DNA from: Poriferisulfidus sp965221375
Lineage (GTDB): Bacteria > Pseudomonadota > Gammaproteobacteria > Poriferisulfidales > Poriferisulfidaceae
Assembly (NCBI GenBank): GCA_965221375.1
Contig: OZ244883.1
Span: forward strand, 1,573,769-1,637,768
DNA: 64,000 nucleotides
Direction of reading: 5' to 3'
The notes beneath the pieces were generated by a model that made no database searches, was not told where the DNA came from, and worked only from the letters and a program-made list of their open reading frames with translations. Shown piece by piece: positions 51,257 to 60,592 of this stretch. The stretch's first letter is position 1; each line of letters starts with the position of its first letter. The translations under genes were made by a program, and so were the position numbers.

Positions 51257-52630
51257 ATGCTGCAACTGTACGACACGGCGGCCCACCGCAAGGTGCCGTT
51301 TGAGCCTTTGGACCCGCAACGGGTCACGATGTATGTCTGCGGCCCCACGGTTTATGACCACATCCATATCGGCAATGCCCGGCCTTTGGTGGTGTTCGAC
51401 GTGCTGGCCCGCCTGTTGCGCCGACTCTATCCGCACGTAATCTACGCCCGCAACCTGACCGACATTGACGACAAGATTCTGGAGCGCGCCGAGCGCGAGG
51501 ACTGCGCTTTCGACGTGTTCACCCACCGCTACATTGATGCCTTCCATGAGGTCTGTACGGCCTTGGGGGGCCTAGAGGTGGACGTGGAGCCGCGTGCGAC
51601 CGCAACCATTCCCGCCATGCTGGAGATGATTGCAGCCTTACTGCAGAAAGGGCACGCCTATGAGGCAGACGGGCACGTGCTGTTTGCCGTCGACACCTTT
51701 GACGATTACGGCGGCCTGTCCGGACGCAAGATCGAAGACATGCAGCTGGGCGCCCGGGTGGAAGTGGCCGATTACAAGCGCAATCCTGCGGATTTTGTGC
51801 TCTGGAAGCCCTCGACCCCCCAGCAGCCCGGCTGGGAAAGCCCCTATGGGCGCGGGCGCCCAGGTTGGCATCTGGAATGCTCGTGCATGATCACCCGGCA
51901 CCTGGGGCCCACCATTGACATCCACGGAGGCGGGCAGGATCTGGTATTTCCCCATCACGAGAATGAACGGGCGCAGAGCCGGTGCGCCTACCCCGACGAG
52001 GCATTTGTACGACACTGGATTCATAACGGCTACGTCACCATTGATGATGAAAAAATGGCCAAGTCCGTCGGCAATGTCCTGCAGGTGCGCTCGTTACTGG
52101 AACAGTATCCGGGCGAATTGCTCCGTATGGCCCTGCTGCACGCACATTACCGCAAGCCCTTGAACTGGAACGACGCCCTGTTGGTCCAGACCCGTCAAAT
52201 CCTTGATCGCCTGTACCGATCCTGGTCCGAGGCCGGCAGTCCTGCCGCCGAAGGGATCGATCCCAGTGACGCTTTTTTGGCGGCGCTACAGGATGATCTC
52301 AACACCCCTTTGGCCCTGCAGTGTCTGCAGCATGAAGCCGCCGCATTGGCGCAACTGCCGCCCGACCAACGACACGATGCGGCACGCCGGATGCATGCCG
52401 GGGCCCAGCAGCTGGGGTTGCTGAATCAGACCGCAGAGACCTGGTTTCACGCCGATGCCTCCGGAGATGCTTTGAGTGATGCCGACATCGAAGCACTTTT
52501 ACAGGAACGGCAGGCCGCACGCCAGCGACGGGATTTCGAGGCAGCGGACGAAATTCGTGCGCGTTTGGCCTCCCAGGGAGTAACCATCGAGGACTCTGCG
52601 GGCGGCAGCCAATGGCGCCGCATCATGTAG
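51257..52630 (+). CDS. cysS: cysteinyl-tRNA synthetase
   Basis: 457-aa class I synthetase charging tRNA-Cys. Class signatures HIGN (DHIHIGNARPLVV) and KMAKS (DDEKMAKSVGN) are intact. Zinc ligands are visible in MYVCGPTVYDHIHIG, the CSCMITRHLGPTIDIHGGGQ segment and the HHENERAQS motif. Length is normal. It lies directly behind the small membrane protein gene. Confidence 0.97.
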   Translation: MLQLYDTAAHRKVPFEPLDPQRVTMYVCGPTVYDHIHIGNARPLVVFDVLARLLRRLYPHVIYARNLTDIDDKILERAEREDCAFDVFTHRYIDAFHEVCTALGGLEVDVEPRATATIPAMLEMIAALLQKGHAYEADGHVLFAVDTFDDYGGLSGRKIEDMQLGARVEVADYKRNPADFVLWKPSTPQQPGWESPYGRGRPGWHLECSCMITRHLGPTIDIHGGGQDLVFPHHENERAQSRCAYPDEAFVRHWIHNGYVTIDDEKMAKSVGNVLQVRSLLEQYPGELLRMALLHAHYRKPLNWNDALLVQTRQILDRLYRSWSEAGSPAAEGIDPSDAFLAALQDDLNTPLALQCLQHEAAALAQLPPDQRHDAARRMHAGAQQLGLLNQTAETWFHADASGDALSDADIEALLQERQAARQRRDFEAADEIRARLASQGVTIEDSAGGSQWRRIM

Positions 52631-52662
52631 ACTGACCGCTGTTTTACAGGTAAATTTTGTCT

Positions 52663-53133
52663 ATGGCGACGTTATTTTTTCCCCGCACCAGCGTCGAACA
52701 AGTCGAAGAAGGCGACCAGTTGGCCCCGAAATTTGACGAGCGCGGGCTGATTCCGGTGGTCACTACCGACTACGAGTCGGGGGAAGTATTGATGGTGGCC
52801 TACCAAAACGCGGAAGCGCTGGAACGCACCATCCGCACCGGCGAGGCCTGGTATTACAGCCGCAGCCGTGAATGTCTATGGCGCAAGGGCGATACCAGCG
52901 GTCTGGTGCAGACCGTACGGGAGTTGCGGATTGACGACGATCAGGATACCGTTTGGATGCGGGTGACGGTCGCCGGATCCGGGGCCAGTTGCCACGTCGG
53001 CTATCGTTCCTGCTTCTATCGCAAGGTGCCAACCCAAGAAAATGCCGGCGACGCGCTGGAATACTTGGAGAAGGACAAGACGTTCGACGCCAAAGCCGTC
53101 TACGGCGACGCCGAAAACCCGACACGCCTTTAA
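52663..53133 (+). CDS. hisI: phosphoribosyl-AMP cyclohydrolase HisI
   Basis: 156-aa (ATG 52663; TTG 52657 adds two residues) stand-alone cyclohydrolase of histidine biosynthesis. Conserved motifs are EVLMVAYQNAEALERTIRTG, YYSRSRECLWRKGDTSG and GASCHVGYRSCFYRKV. In classical HisI the zinc is bound by three cysteines, including one in a DCDxD motif; here that site is DDDQD (IDDDQDTVW), so the first ligand is Asp. A C-terminal extension (KTFDAKAVYGDAENPT) is longer than usual. Eight nt before the transporter fusion gene. Confidence 0.88.
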   Translation: MATLFFPRTSVEQVEEGDQLAPKFDERGLIPVVTTDYESGEVLMVAYQNAEALERTIRTGEAWYYSRSRECLWRKGDTSGLVQTVRELRIDDDQDTVWMRVTVAGSGASCHVGYRSCFYRKVPTQENAGDALEYLEKDKTFDAKAVYGDAENPTRL

Positions 53134-53140
53134 ATCTTTT

Positions 53141-56100
53141 ATGCTGTCCACTGCCCGTCTGCTCGGCACGCGACGGTTCGGTGCTTTCTTTATCACCCAA
53201 CTGACTGGGGCCTACAACGACAACGTCTTTCGTAACGCCCTGGTTCTGCTGGTGACGTTTCGGATCACCCAGTTGGGCGGGCTCGGCAGCGGCGAACTGG
53301 TCGCCGCCAGCGCCGGCATTTTCCTGCTGCCTTTCCTTTTATTCTCCGCCACCGGCGGCACTCTGGCCGATCGCTTTCCTCGCGATTTGCTAATCCGTCG
53401 CATTAAACTTTTTGAATTGTCGCTGATGTCCCTCACCTGGCTGGGCTTCGTGCTGGAATCCTACGGACTGCTGTTTACCATTTTGTTTTTGACAGGTCTG
53501 CAGTCCGCCCTGTTCGGTCCGGTCAAATACGCCATCCTGCCGAACCTGCTCAGCCGTCAGGAACTTTTGAGCGGAAACGCCTGGGTGGCCGCCGGCACCT
53601 TTGTGGTGATTCTGGCCGGCTCCGTGACCGGCACCTTGATGATGACCGTGGAGCACGCCGTTCACTGGCTTCCCGGGATTCTGGTGCTCAGTTCCGGTCT
53701 CGGCTATCTGGCCAGTCGCAGCATCCCACCCCAGGCGCCCGGAGACATTCACGCCCCCCTGACACCGAATTTTTTGCGCGCTACTTACGCGATTTTGCGC
53801 GACGGTCTGCAGCAGCGCGAGCTGGTGGTGCTGATGCTGGCGATTGGCTGGTTCTGGATGATTGGGATTGCCGTATTGACCCAGTTGCCCTTGATGGCGC
53901 GCGATACGCTCGGCGGCAACGAACGGGCCTTAACCGGGGTGCTGGCAACTTTTACGATCGGAGTCGGCCTCGGAGCATTGTTGTGCACCTTCCTGTTGCG
54001 CGGTCGCGCCCGAGCGACCTGGGCCCCCTTAACCGCGCTTTTTATGGGCGTGACTTTCTGGATGCTCAGCCAGGTTGCTCACAGTACCGCACCGCTGCGT
54101 TCCTTTGATGTGATTTTGGCGGATGCGCATACGGCCGGCATTATGTGGACTTTGTTTGCGCTGGCGGTCGCCGGGGGTTTTTACATCGTGCCGCTCTACA
54201 CTCTCCTGCAGCAACGTACGGAAAACCAAACCCGCGCCCGCATTATTGCCTGCAACAATATCCTCAGCTCGGGATTCATGGTGCTGGCTTCTTTGCTGGC
54301 CATGATGACTTTTCATTGGGGTGGCACGATTCAGACGTTGTGGCTGATTTTGGCCATCAGTACTGTGTTTCCCATCGTCATTTTGTTCCGCTTCACGGGC
54401 GCCAGCTGGCGCCGGGTGCTGTTGTGGCCCCGGGCCCGTGTTCACCTCGAAAGCCCCAAATCGCCCTTGCCCGACCAAAGTCTGGTATTTACCCGCCATG
54501 CCGATGAGTGGACGGCCTGGGGCTTGAGCGCGGCCATTGCCGGGCGCCTAGAGATTTACGCCCCGGAAGACTTGCTAAAGAAACCTTCGATGCGCCTGCT
54601 GGCCAAGTGGGTGACCATGAAACCGCTGGAGCTCGATAATGCGAATTGGTGCAATCGTACGACCTCACGCATCACGGTCGTCTTGCCACCTCCCGCGCAT
54701 GAATGCACCCTTCCGCATCTGATGCGCATGGCGTGCCGGCACAGCACCCGCCCTCTGGCCGTCGCCTCGGTTGTCAATCTGCATTGTCACCTTCCTCGTT
54801 TCTACCCCCATCTTCGCATCGCTCTGGAAGCGTCGCCTTCCCCTGCGCGCGGAGACATGAATGAAGCGATCGCCTCCCAGAACGCCTCTGCTTTGTATAG
54901 CCGATTGGGGGAACTGGAGTTCCGGTTGCGCGATCGGGCCTGCAGCACGTTACAGGACCTGCATCAGGCCGCCCGACGCTTTGGGCCCAATCGCCCTATT
55001 TTGAGCGACCCCGAACGCACCCTGACTTATCGCAAACTTCTACAGGGCACGTACGCCGTCGCCGGCTTGCTGAAGCGGACTTTACCCAAACAGCAAGACA
55101 CCGTCGGGGTATTGCTGCCAACGGTGGCCGCCACCCCTATCGTGTTTTTTGCCATTCAGGCCTTGCGACGCATCCCGGTGATGCTGAATTTCACCGCCGG
55201 CGCCAGCAATATCGCCAGCGCCTGCAGAACCGCCGGGCTCACCCACATCATTACTTCCCGCAAGTTCATTGAACGCGCCGAACTGCAATCCGTCGCCGAC
55301 GCGCTAGCCGAAAACTATACGCTGATCTGGCTGGACGATTTGACGCCGAATCTCAAACTGCACCATAAGCTTGCAGCCGCGGGGCGTGCTTTGGGATCGG
55401 CTCCCGCAGATGATCCCGAAAATCCGGCGGTGGTGCTGTTTACTTCCGGCTCCGAAGGCGAACCCAAAGGGGTCGTGCTCAGCCATCGCAACCTGCAGAG
55501 CAACCGCAACCAGGTCTGTGCGGTTCTGGATGTGTCGCCCCGGGATCGGATCCTGTTGTGCCTGCCGCTGTATCACTCGTTCGCCTTGGGTGTGGGTCTA
55601 CTGCTACCGCTGGACGCCGGCATCCCCTGCCATCTGTACCCCAACCCCACGCATTACAAACAGATTCCCGAAATGCTGCGCGAAAAGGGCACAACGATAT
55701 TTTTCTCGACCGACACTTTTCTCAACGGCTACGCGAAATATACCCAGCCGGAAGATCTGCATTCCGTGCGTCTGCTCGTCGCAGGCGCCGAACCGCTCAA
55801 ACAGCGCACTCGGAAACATTGGAACGAAAAGTTCGGTATCGACATTCTCGAAGGGTACGGCGTCACCGAAACCTCGCCGGCAATCAGTGTCAACACCTCG
55901 CAATGCAATCGCCCCGGTTCCGTCGGTCGTCTGTTGCCCAGCATCGAGGCGCGACTGCAACCGCTGGAAGATGCGGACACTTCATCCGAGGGCACCCAGG
56001 GACGCCTTGAAGTGCGCGGTCCGAACGTGATGAGCGGCTACTGGCTGCCTGGCGGCAACCGTGCCCTGACCCCGCCACCGGACGGATGGCATGACACCGG

Positions 56101-56464
56101 CGATGTGGGGAATTTCGATCAAGAGGGATTCCTCAGCCTGCAGGGGCGTGCCAAGCGCTTCGCCAAGATTGGCGGCGAAATGGTGTCTCTTGCATTCGTG
56201 GAGCAACAGGTCAGTGATGTCTGGACGGAACACCGCCATGTGGTCTGCGCGGTCTCCCACCCCACCCGAGGCCAGCAGTTGGTCCTGCTGACCGAACACC
56301 CGCAACCGGATTTAAACGAACTGCGCCAGATGCTCAGTAGCCGCGGAGTCACCGAACTGGCGCATCCGCGCCGGATGGTTCCCGTAGAGACACTGCCGAT
56401 TCTGGGCAGCGGCAAGCCCGATCTTCGCGAAGCCCAGAAGTTGGCCGAATCGGTGCTACACTAA
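53141..56464 (+). CDS. LplT/Aas-like fusion: MFS transporter, degenerate acyltransferase, acyl-ACP synthetase
   Basis: A 1107-aa fusion from ATG 53141. Residues 1-420 form an MFS transporter of the lysophospholipid LplT type (TQLTGAYNDNVFRNALVLLV). Residues 610-1105 are an AMP-forming acyl-ACP synthetase with FTSGSEGEPKGVVLSHRNL, LEGYGVTETSPAISVNTSQ and GWHDTGDVGNFDQEGFLSLQ. The linker (430-600), where PlsC normally lies, lacks both the HxxxxD and the EGT motifs and keeps only patchy similarity (EDLLKKPSMRLLAKW). So lysophospholipid uptake and fatty acid activation are plausible, but the acyl transfer step is doubtful. Confidence 0.85.
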   Translation: MLSTARLLGTRRFGAFFITQLTGAYNDNVFRNALVLLVTFRITQLGGLGSGELVAASAGIFLLPFLLFSATGGTLADRFPRDLLIRRIKLFELSLMSLTWLGFVLESYGLLFTILFLTGLQSALFGPVKYAILPNLLSRQELLSGNAWVAAGTFVVILAGSVTGTLMMTVEHAVHWLPGILVLSSGLGYLASRSIPPQAPGDIHAPLTPNFLRATYAILRDGLQQRELVVLMLAIGWFWMIGIAVLTQLPLMARDTLGGNERALTGVLATFTIGVGLGALLCTFLLRGRARATWAPLTALFMGVTFWMLSQVAHSTAPLRSFDVILADAHTAGIMWTLFALAVAGGFYIVPLYTLLQQRTENQTRARIIACNNILSSGFMVLASLLAMMTFHWGGTIQTLWLILAISTVFPIVILFRFTGASWRRVLLWPRARVHLESPKSPLPDQSLVFTRHADEWTAWGLSAAIAGRLEIYAPEDLLKKPSMRLLAKWVTMKPLELDNANWCNRTTSRITVVLPPPAHECTLPHLMRMACRHSTRPLAVASVVNLHCHLPRFYPHLRIALEASPSPARGDMNEAIASQNASALYSRLGELEFRLRDRACSTLQDLHQAARRFGPNRPILSDPERTLTYRKLLQGTYAVAGLLKRTLPKQQDTVGVLLPTVAATPIVFFAIQALRRIPVMLNFTAGASNIASACRTAGLTHIITSRKFIERAELQSVADALAENYTLIWLDDLTPNLKLHHKLAAAGRALGSAPADDPENPAVVLFTSGSEGEPKGVVLSHRNLQSNRNQVCAVLDVSPRDRILLCLPLYHSFALGVGLLLPLDAGIPCHLYPNPTHYKQIPEMLREKGTTIFFSTDTFLNGYAKYTQPEDLHSVRLLVAGAEPLKQRTRKHWNEKFGIDILEGYGVTETSPAISVNTSQCNRPGSVGRLLPSIEARLQPLEDADTSSEGTQGRLEVRGPNVMSGYWLPGGNRALTPPPDGWHDTGDVGNFDQEGFLSLQGRAKRFAKIGGEMVSLAFVEQQVSDVWTEHRHVVCAVSHPTRGQQLVLLTEHPQPDLNELRQMLSSRGVTELAHPRRMVPVETLPILGSGKPDLREAQKLAESVLH

Positions 56465-56478
56465 CGGGACTTGGCGAA

Positions 56479-58029
56479 ATGCTGCAGCCGCAAGGGTTGC
56501 TTCTTATGCAGGACGAACCGCTCCCGATCCAAATGATCAGCGCGGACATGCTGGTCCTCGGCATGGACATTCTGGCTTCGCTTCTGCTGCTCGCCATCGG
56601 CAGCCTGCTGCTGATAGTCATGGTGCTTTACATCATCGATGTCACCCAGACGCACCATGCGGTACGCCGAAACTACCCGGTCATCGGACGCTTTCGTTAC
56701 CTGTTCGAACATCTGGGTGAGTTCTTCCGCCAGTATTTCTTCGCCATGGACCGCGAGGAAATGCCGTTCAACCGCGCACAACGCTCCTGGATTTACCGCG
56801 CCAGCAAAAATATCAGCAACACGCTGCCTTTCGGCTCCACCCGCGACCTGACCCGTCCCGGCAACATTCTGTTTGTCAATCACCCGTACCCCAAACTGGC
56901 GGAAGATGAAACCCCGCCACCGGAAATAGTCATCGGCCCGCAGTGCGAAAATCCTTACGTCACCTCGCATTTTTTCCATATCTCCGGCATGAGTTATGGC
57001 TCGATTTCCAAGGTCGCCGTGCAGGCTTTGTCGCGTGGCGCCGCCCAAGCCGGCTGCTGGCTCAATACCGGTGAAGGCGGGCTGTCCCCCTACCACCTGG
57101 AAGGCGAATGTGATCTAATCTTTCAGATTGGCACGGCGAAATACGGCGTTCGCGAAGCAGACGGCTCCCTGTCCGACGCCCGCCTGCGAGAGATGGCGGA
57201 CCTGCCGGCGGTCAAAATGTTCGAAATCAAACTCTCCCAAGGCGCCAAGCCCGGCATGGGCGGTCTGCTGCCGGCGGGCAAAGTCACCGAAGAGGTCGCT
57301 CAAATCCGCGGCATCCCGGTCGGGCAAAAATCCGTCAGCCCCCATCGTCATCGGGACATCGCTGACGTGTCGCAACTGCTGGATATCATCGCCCGAATTC
57401 GCGATGTGACCGGCAAGCCGGTCGGTTTCAAAAACGTCGTCGGCTCCGAACGCGCCCTGGACGAATGGATCGAAGAGGTCCTCAAACGGGGCCCTGATTC
57501 CGCGCCCGATTTCATCACCATCGACAGCAGCGACGGCGGTTCAGGCGCCGCACCCATGCCTTTGCTCGACTCGGTCGGCCTGACCCTGCGCGAGAGTCTG
57601 CCGATGACCATCGACCGCCTGCTGCAGAGCGGCTTGCGCGAACGCATTCGGGTAGCGACTTCCGGCAAACTGGTCAACCCCAGCGATGTCGCCTGGGCGT
57701 TGTGCATGGGCGCCGACTTTATCAATTCGGCCCGCGGTTTTATGTTCGCCCTCGGCTGCATTCAAGCGATGCAGTGCCACCGTAATACCTGCCCGACCGG
57801 GGTCACCACCCATAACCTGAATCTGCAGCAAGGGCTGAATCCCAAAGAAAAATCCGTCCGCGTTGCCAATCTGGCCCGCAATATGGAGGCCCAGGTCGCC
57901 ATGATCGCGCATTCTTGCGGGGTGTCCAACCCGCGCGAACTGAATCGCACGCATGCGCGTGTCGTTCAGGCTAATGGTTTCAGCGTGTCGCTGCAGACCC
58001 TGCATCCATTACCCCCGATGACCTCGTGA
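56479..58029 (+). CDS. membrane-anchored FMN-binding glutamate synthase family protein
   Basis: A 516-aa protein whose N-terminal helix (DILASLLLLAIGSLLLIVMV) anchors a GltB central-domain-like TIM barrel. The barrel has HISGMSYGSISKVAVQALSR, GEGGLSPYHLEG, LSQGAKPGMGGLLPAGKVT, and FITIDSSDGGSGAAPMPLLD, where FMN binds. The cysteine cluster ALGCIQAMQCHRNTCPTGV is compatible with the 3Fe-4S cluster of glutamate synthases. No amidotransferase domain is present, so it is not a complete GOGAT; the true substrate of this family is not established. Part of the cysS operon. Confidence 0.85.
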   Translation: MLQPQGLLLMQDEPLPIQMISADMLVLGMDILASLLLLAIGSLLLIVMVLYIIDVTQTHHAVRRNYPVIGRFRYLFEHLGEFFRQYFFAMDREEMPFNRAQRSWIYRASKNISNTLPFGSTRDLTRPGNILFVNHPYPKLAEDETPPPEIVIGPQCENPYVTSHFFHISGMSYGSISKVAVQALSRGAAQAGCWLNTGEGGLSPYHLEGECDLIFQIGTAKYGVREADGSLSDARLREMADLPAVKMFEIKLSQGAKPGMGGLLPAGKVTEEVAQIRGIPVGQKSVSPHRHRDIADVSQLLDIIARIRDVTGKPVGFKNVVGSERALDEWIEEVLKRGPDSAPDFITIDSSDGGSGAAPMPLLDSVGLTLRESLPMTIDRLLQSGLRERIRVATSGKLVNPSDVAWALCMGADFINSARGFMFALGCIQAMQCHRNTCPTGVTTHNLNLQQGLNPKEKSVRVANLARNMEAQVAMIAHSCGVSNPRELNRTHARVVQANGFSVSLQTLHPLPPMTS

Positions 58030-58036
58030 AACGACT

Positions 58037-59263
58037 ATGGATATTGCTTATCCGCTCGCCATCCTTCTAGGCCTGCTGTTGCTGGGCACGTTGTTGCGGC
58101 CCCTCACCAATCGCCTGCTACTGCCTTTCGAAGCCTTGTTGCTAGCGTTGGGTTTTGGCGCCGGCCTGTTGTTTGAAAACACGCATACGTTCGGCCTCAA
58201 CTCGGACGTGCTGCGCGATCTGGTGTTCTACGTCTTCCTGCCGCTGATTATCTTTTCCACGGCCTACAGCATCGATGCACCGCGCTTTCGACACTACTTG
58301 CGGCCCATCCTTGCTTTGGCCCTGCCGATGGCCATCGTCACCATGATTTTGACGACCATCCTGGTGTATTACGGCATCGGACACCCCAGCGGCTTCCCCT
58401 GGTACGCCGCCTTGATCACCGGCACTTTGCTGATTGCGACGGACAACCGCGCCTTGCGCTACACCTTCCAACACCTCGGCATTCATAAAGACCTGCGCAC
58501 TGTCATCACCGGCGAAGACCTGCTGACCAGTGCCATGGGCGTCGTGTTGTTTACGCTTCTGCTTTATTTTGCTTCCAACCCGCACATTCCTCTCGATAGC
58601 AACAGCGTGAGTTGGTTTATCCTCTGGAACCTGCTGGGAGGCACCATCATTGGTTTGGTCATCGGCTTCCTCGCCTTAGTCTTGTTGCGCATCCGCAATC
58701 CTCTGCCCACCGAAGCAGCCTTGCTGACCCTGCTCGTTACTTATCTTTCCTACATTCTTGCCGAACAGGTCATTCATGTCTCCGGGATTGTGTGCGTGCT
58801 GGTGGTGGCGCTAATCATGGGCCGCACCATGCACCAGGACCTGGATGCGCCACGCGACCATTTCGTCGACGAGTTCTGGCATTTCAATGCCAGTTTCTCC
58901 AGCTACCTTCTGTACCTGATTCTCGGCATGAGCATTTCCCTTGCGATGTTCTCCGACCGGTGGCTCGCCATTTTGATTGGCATTGGCGCGGTCGCCATCG
59001 CCCGTGTTGGCGGCATGCTGCTGATGATGCCCCTGCTCACACGCCCTGGGCGCCCCATGGCGGACCTGCCCCGACGCAATCTTCTCTATTTCACGGGGGC
59101 GCGCGGGGCCATTACCGTCGGCTTGGTCCTCAGTGTGCCGGTCAGTCTGGACTTTCGCTGGACCATCGAGTCAATTGGCTTTGGGGTGGTGGTCTTCACT
59201 CTGCTGGCCCAAGCACCATTGCTGGGTTTACTGAAACGAGAACAATCACAAAGTAAAACTTGA
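58037..59263 (+). CDS. cation:proton antiporter of the CPA1 type with atypical core motif
   Basis: 408-aa 12-helix antiporter-like membrane protein. The helix pair containing ATDNRALRYTFQHLG and TGEDLLTSAMGVV aligns with the CPA signature ATDPVAV...GESLLNDA, but the ND pair is replaced by TS. The C-terminal segment YFTGARGAITVGLVLSV keeps the conserved Arg-Gly-Ala. Loss of the ion-binding Asp suggests altered coupling, another ion, or a non-transporting homologue. It ends the operon; 90 nt downstream lies a pair of direct repeats. Confidence 0.8.
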   Translation: MDIAYPLAILLGLLLLGTLLRPLTNRLLLPFEALLLALGFGAGLLFENTHTFGLNSDVLRDLVFYVFLPLIIFSTAYSIDAPRFRHYLRPILALALPMAIVTMILTTILVYYGIGHPSGFPWYAALITGTLLIATDNRALRYTFQHLGIHKDLRTVITGEDLLTSAMGVVLFTLLLYFASNPHIPLDSNSVSWFILWNLLGGTIIGLVIGFLALVLLRIRNPLPTEAALLTLLVTYLSYILAEQVIHVSGIVCVLVVALIMGRTMHQDLDAPRDHFVDEFWHFNASFSSYLLYLILGMSISLAMFSDRWLAILIGIGAVAIARVGGMLLMMPLLTRPGRPMADLPRRNLLYFTGARGAITVGLVLSVPVSLDFRWTIESIGFGVVVFTLLAQAPLLGLLKREQSQSKT

Positions 59264-59310
59264 ATACACAAAATTCTCGGGCGACAAATCAAAATTCCCG
59301 GGGAACCGAA

Positions 59311-59340
59311 CTTGTGCACATCTTTAGTAACCTTGTGCAC
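59311..59340. repeat. two CTTGTGCAC direct repeats spaced 21 bp
   Basis: CTTGTGCAC occurs at 59311-59319 and 59332-59340, start to start 21 bp (two helical turns). It is located between the antiporter stop and the zinc-ribbon gene stop. The spacing suits a DNA-binding protein, but there is no promoter nearby on either strand. Confidence 0.4.
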
Positions 59341-59352
59341 CTTGGAATTTTT

Positions 59353-59532
59353 TCATGAAAAGGCCCAAACTGCCCCCATCACTATAAAAATAAAAATCCA
59401 AAACAAACTTCTGCCCCGTTCTTCTTCGTCAAGACATTTGTCACACACGGCACGTACACCAAATACCAAAAAGCGACTTTTCAGCCGTAGGCCTACATCA
59501 GATCTCCCGCATTCTTCGCACTTTAAGTTCAT
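59353..59532 (-). CDS. 59-residue zinc-ribbon membrane protein
   Basis: A small gene with a very good ribosome-binding site (AAGGAGGAG, 7 nt before ATG 59532). The product begins MNLKCEECGRSDVG, has a second pair CDKC at residues 30-33, and ends with one membrane helix (SLFWIFIFIVMGAVWAF). C5, C8, C30 and C33 make a zinc ribbon. It lies alone between the antiporter and map genes; flanks 59264-59352 and 59533-59821 hold no gene. Function unknown. Confidence 0.75.
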   Translation of the reverse strand: MNLKCEECGRSDVGLRLKSRFLVFGVRAVCDKCLDEEERGRSLFWIFIFIVMGAVWAFS

Positions 59533-59821
59533 TTTCTAACTCCTCCTTTTATCAGAATATCACCCAGTCTCCCTTCCGCCTTGCTGCCATAGTAAATGCG
59601 CTCTACGTTTTTAGAGGCATTGGCTTTGCGACTGGAACAGCATACCAGTTTGGTGAAGAACATGGCCAGTCATCTGTAACTTTTCTACATTGATTTTCTG
59701 CCAGTGTGATTCTCATTTACTCAATACGACTGAATTGTTCCGTTGACTATTGCCTTTCGATAGCCGAAGACATAAGCACCATCCCTTAAAATATGTGCAC
59801 TTTTGGCTGGTTTTCGCCACC

Positions 59822-60592
59822 ATGCCGCCGACGATCAAGACTCCCGAAGAAATTGAAAAGATGCGCACGGCCGGTCGTCTGGCCGCGCAAGTGCTGGAAA
59901 TGATTGCCGAGCATGTCCGCCCAGGCATCACCACCAATGCGCTTGACGAAATCTGCCACCGCTATATCACTGAGGAGCAAAATGCCATTCCCGCGCCGCT
60001 GAATTACCGCGGATTCCCCAAATCCATCTGCACCAGCATCAACCACCAGGTCTGCCACGGTATTCCTTCCGATCGCAAATTGCAGCGCGGTGATATTCTC
60101 AATATCGACATTACCGTCATCAAAGAGGGCTATCACGGCGACACCAGCCGCATGTTTCTAATCGGCAAACCTTCCGTACAGGCACAGCGTCTGGTGGAAT
60201 TGACTTACGAAGCGATGCATCAAGCCATCTGCGCCGTCCGTCCCGGTCTACGACTGGGTGATTTGGGGCATATGATTCAAAGCTTTGCCGAAGCCAACCG
60301 CCTGTCCGTGGTCCGCGAATACTGCGGCCACGGCATCGGCCGCGAATTCCACGAAGACCCGCAAGTTCTGCACTTCGGCCAGCCCAATACCGGTCTGCCG
60401 CTGCGTGCCGGCATGACTTTCACCATTGAACCGATGCTCAACTTTGGCCGCCGACACGTGCGACTCTTGCCGGATCAATGGACGGTGGTCACTTCCGACC
60501 GCAGTCTTTCCGCCCAATGGGAACATACTATTCTGGTCACCCCGGATGGATTTGAGGTGCTGACCGTTCGCCCGGACGAACGCTTCCCATGA
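59822..60592 (+). CDS. map: methionine aminopeptidase type I
   Basis: 256-aa enzyme removing the initiator Met. ATG 59822 (MPPTIKTPEEIEKMR) is the normal start; the TTG at 59750 adds non-homologous residues. Metal ligands are in NIDITVIKEGYHGDTSRMF (two Asp), EYCGHGIGREFHE (His), MTFTIEPML (Glu) and QWEHTILVT (Glu). Overlaps glnD by 4 nt (ATGA). Confidence 0.96.
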   Translation: MPPTIKTPEEIEKMRTAGRLAAQVLEMIAEHVRPGITTNALDEICHRYITEEQNAIPAPLNYRGFPKSICTSINHQVCHGIPSDRKLQRGDILNIDITVIKEGYHGDTSRMFLIGKPSVQAQRLVELTYEAMHQAICAVRPGLRLGDLGHMIQSFAEANRLSVVREYCGHGIGREFHEDPQVLHFGQPNTGLPLRAGMTFTIEPMLNFGRRHVRLLPDQWTVVTSDRSLSAQWEHTILVTPDGFEVLTVRPDERFP

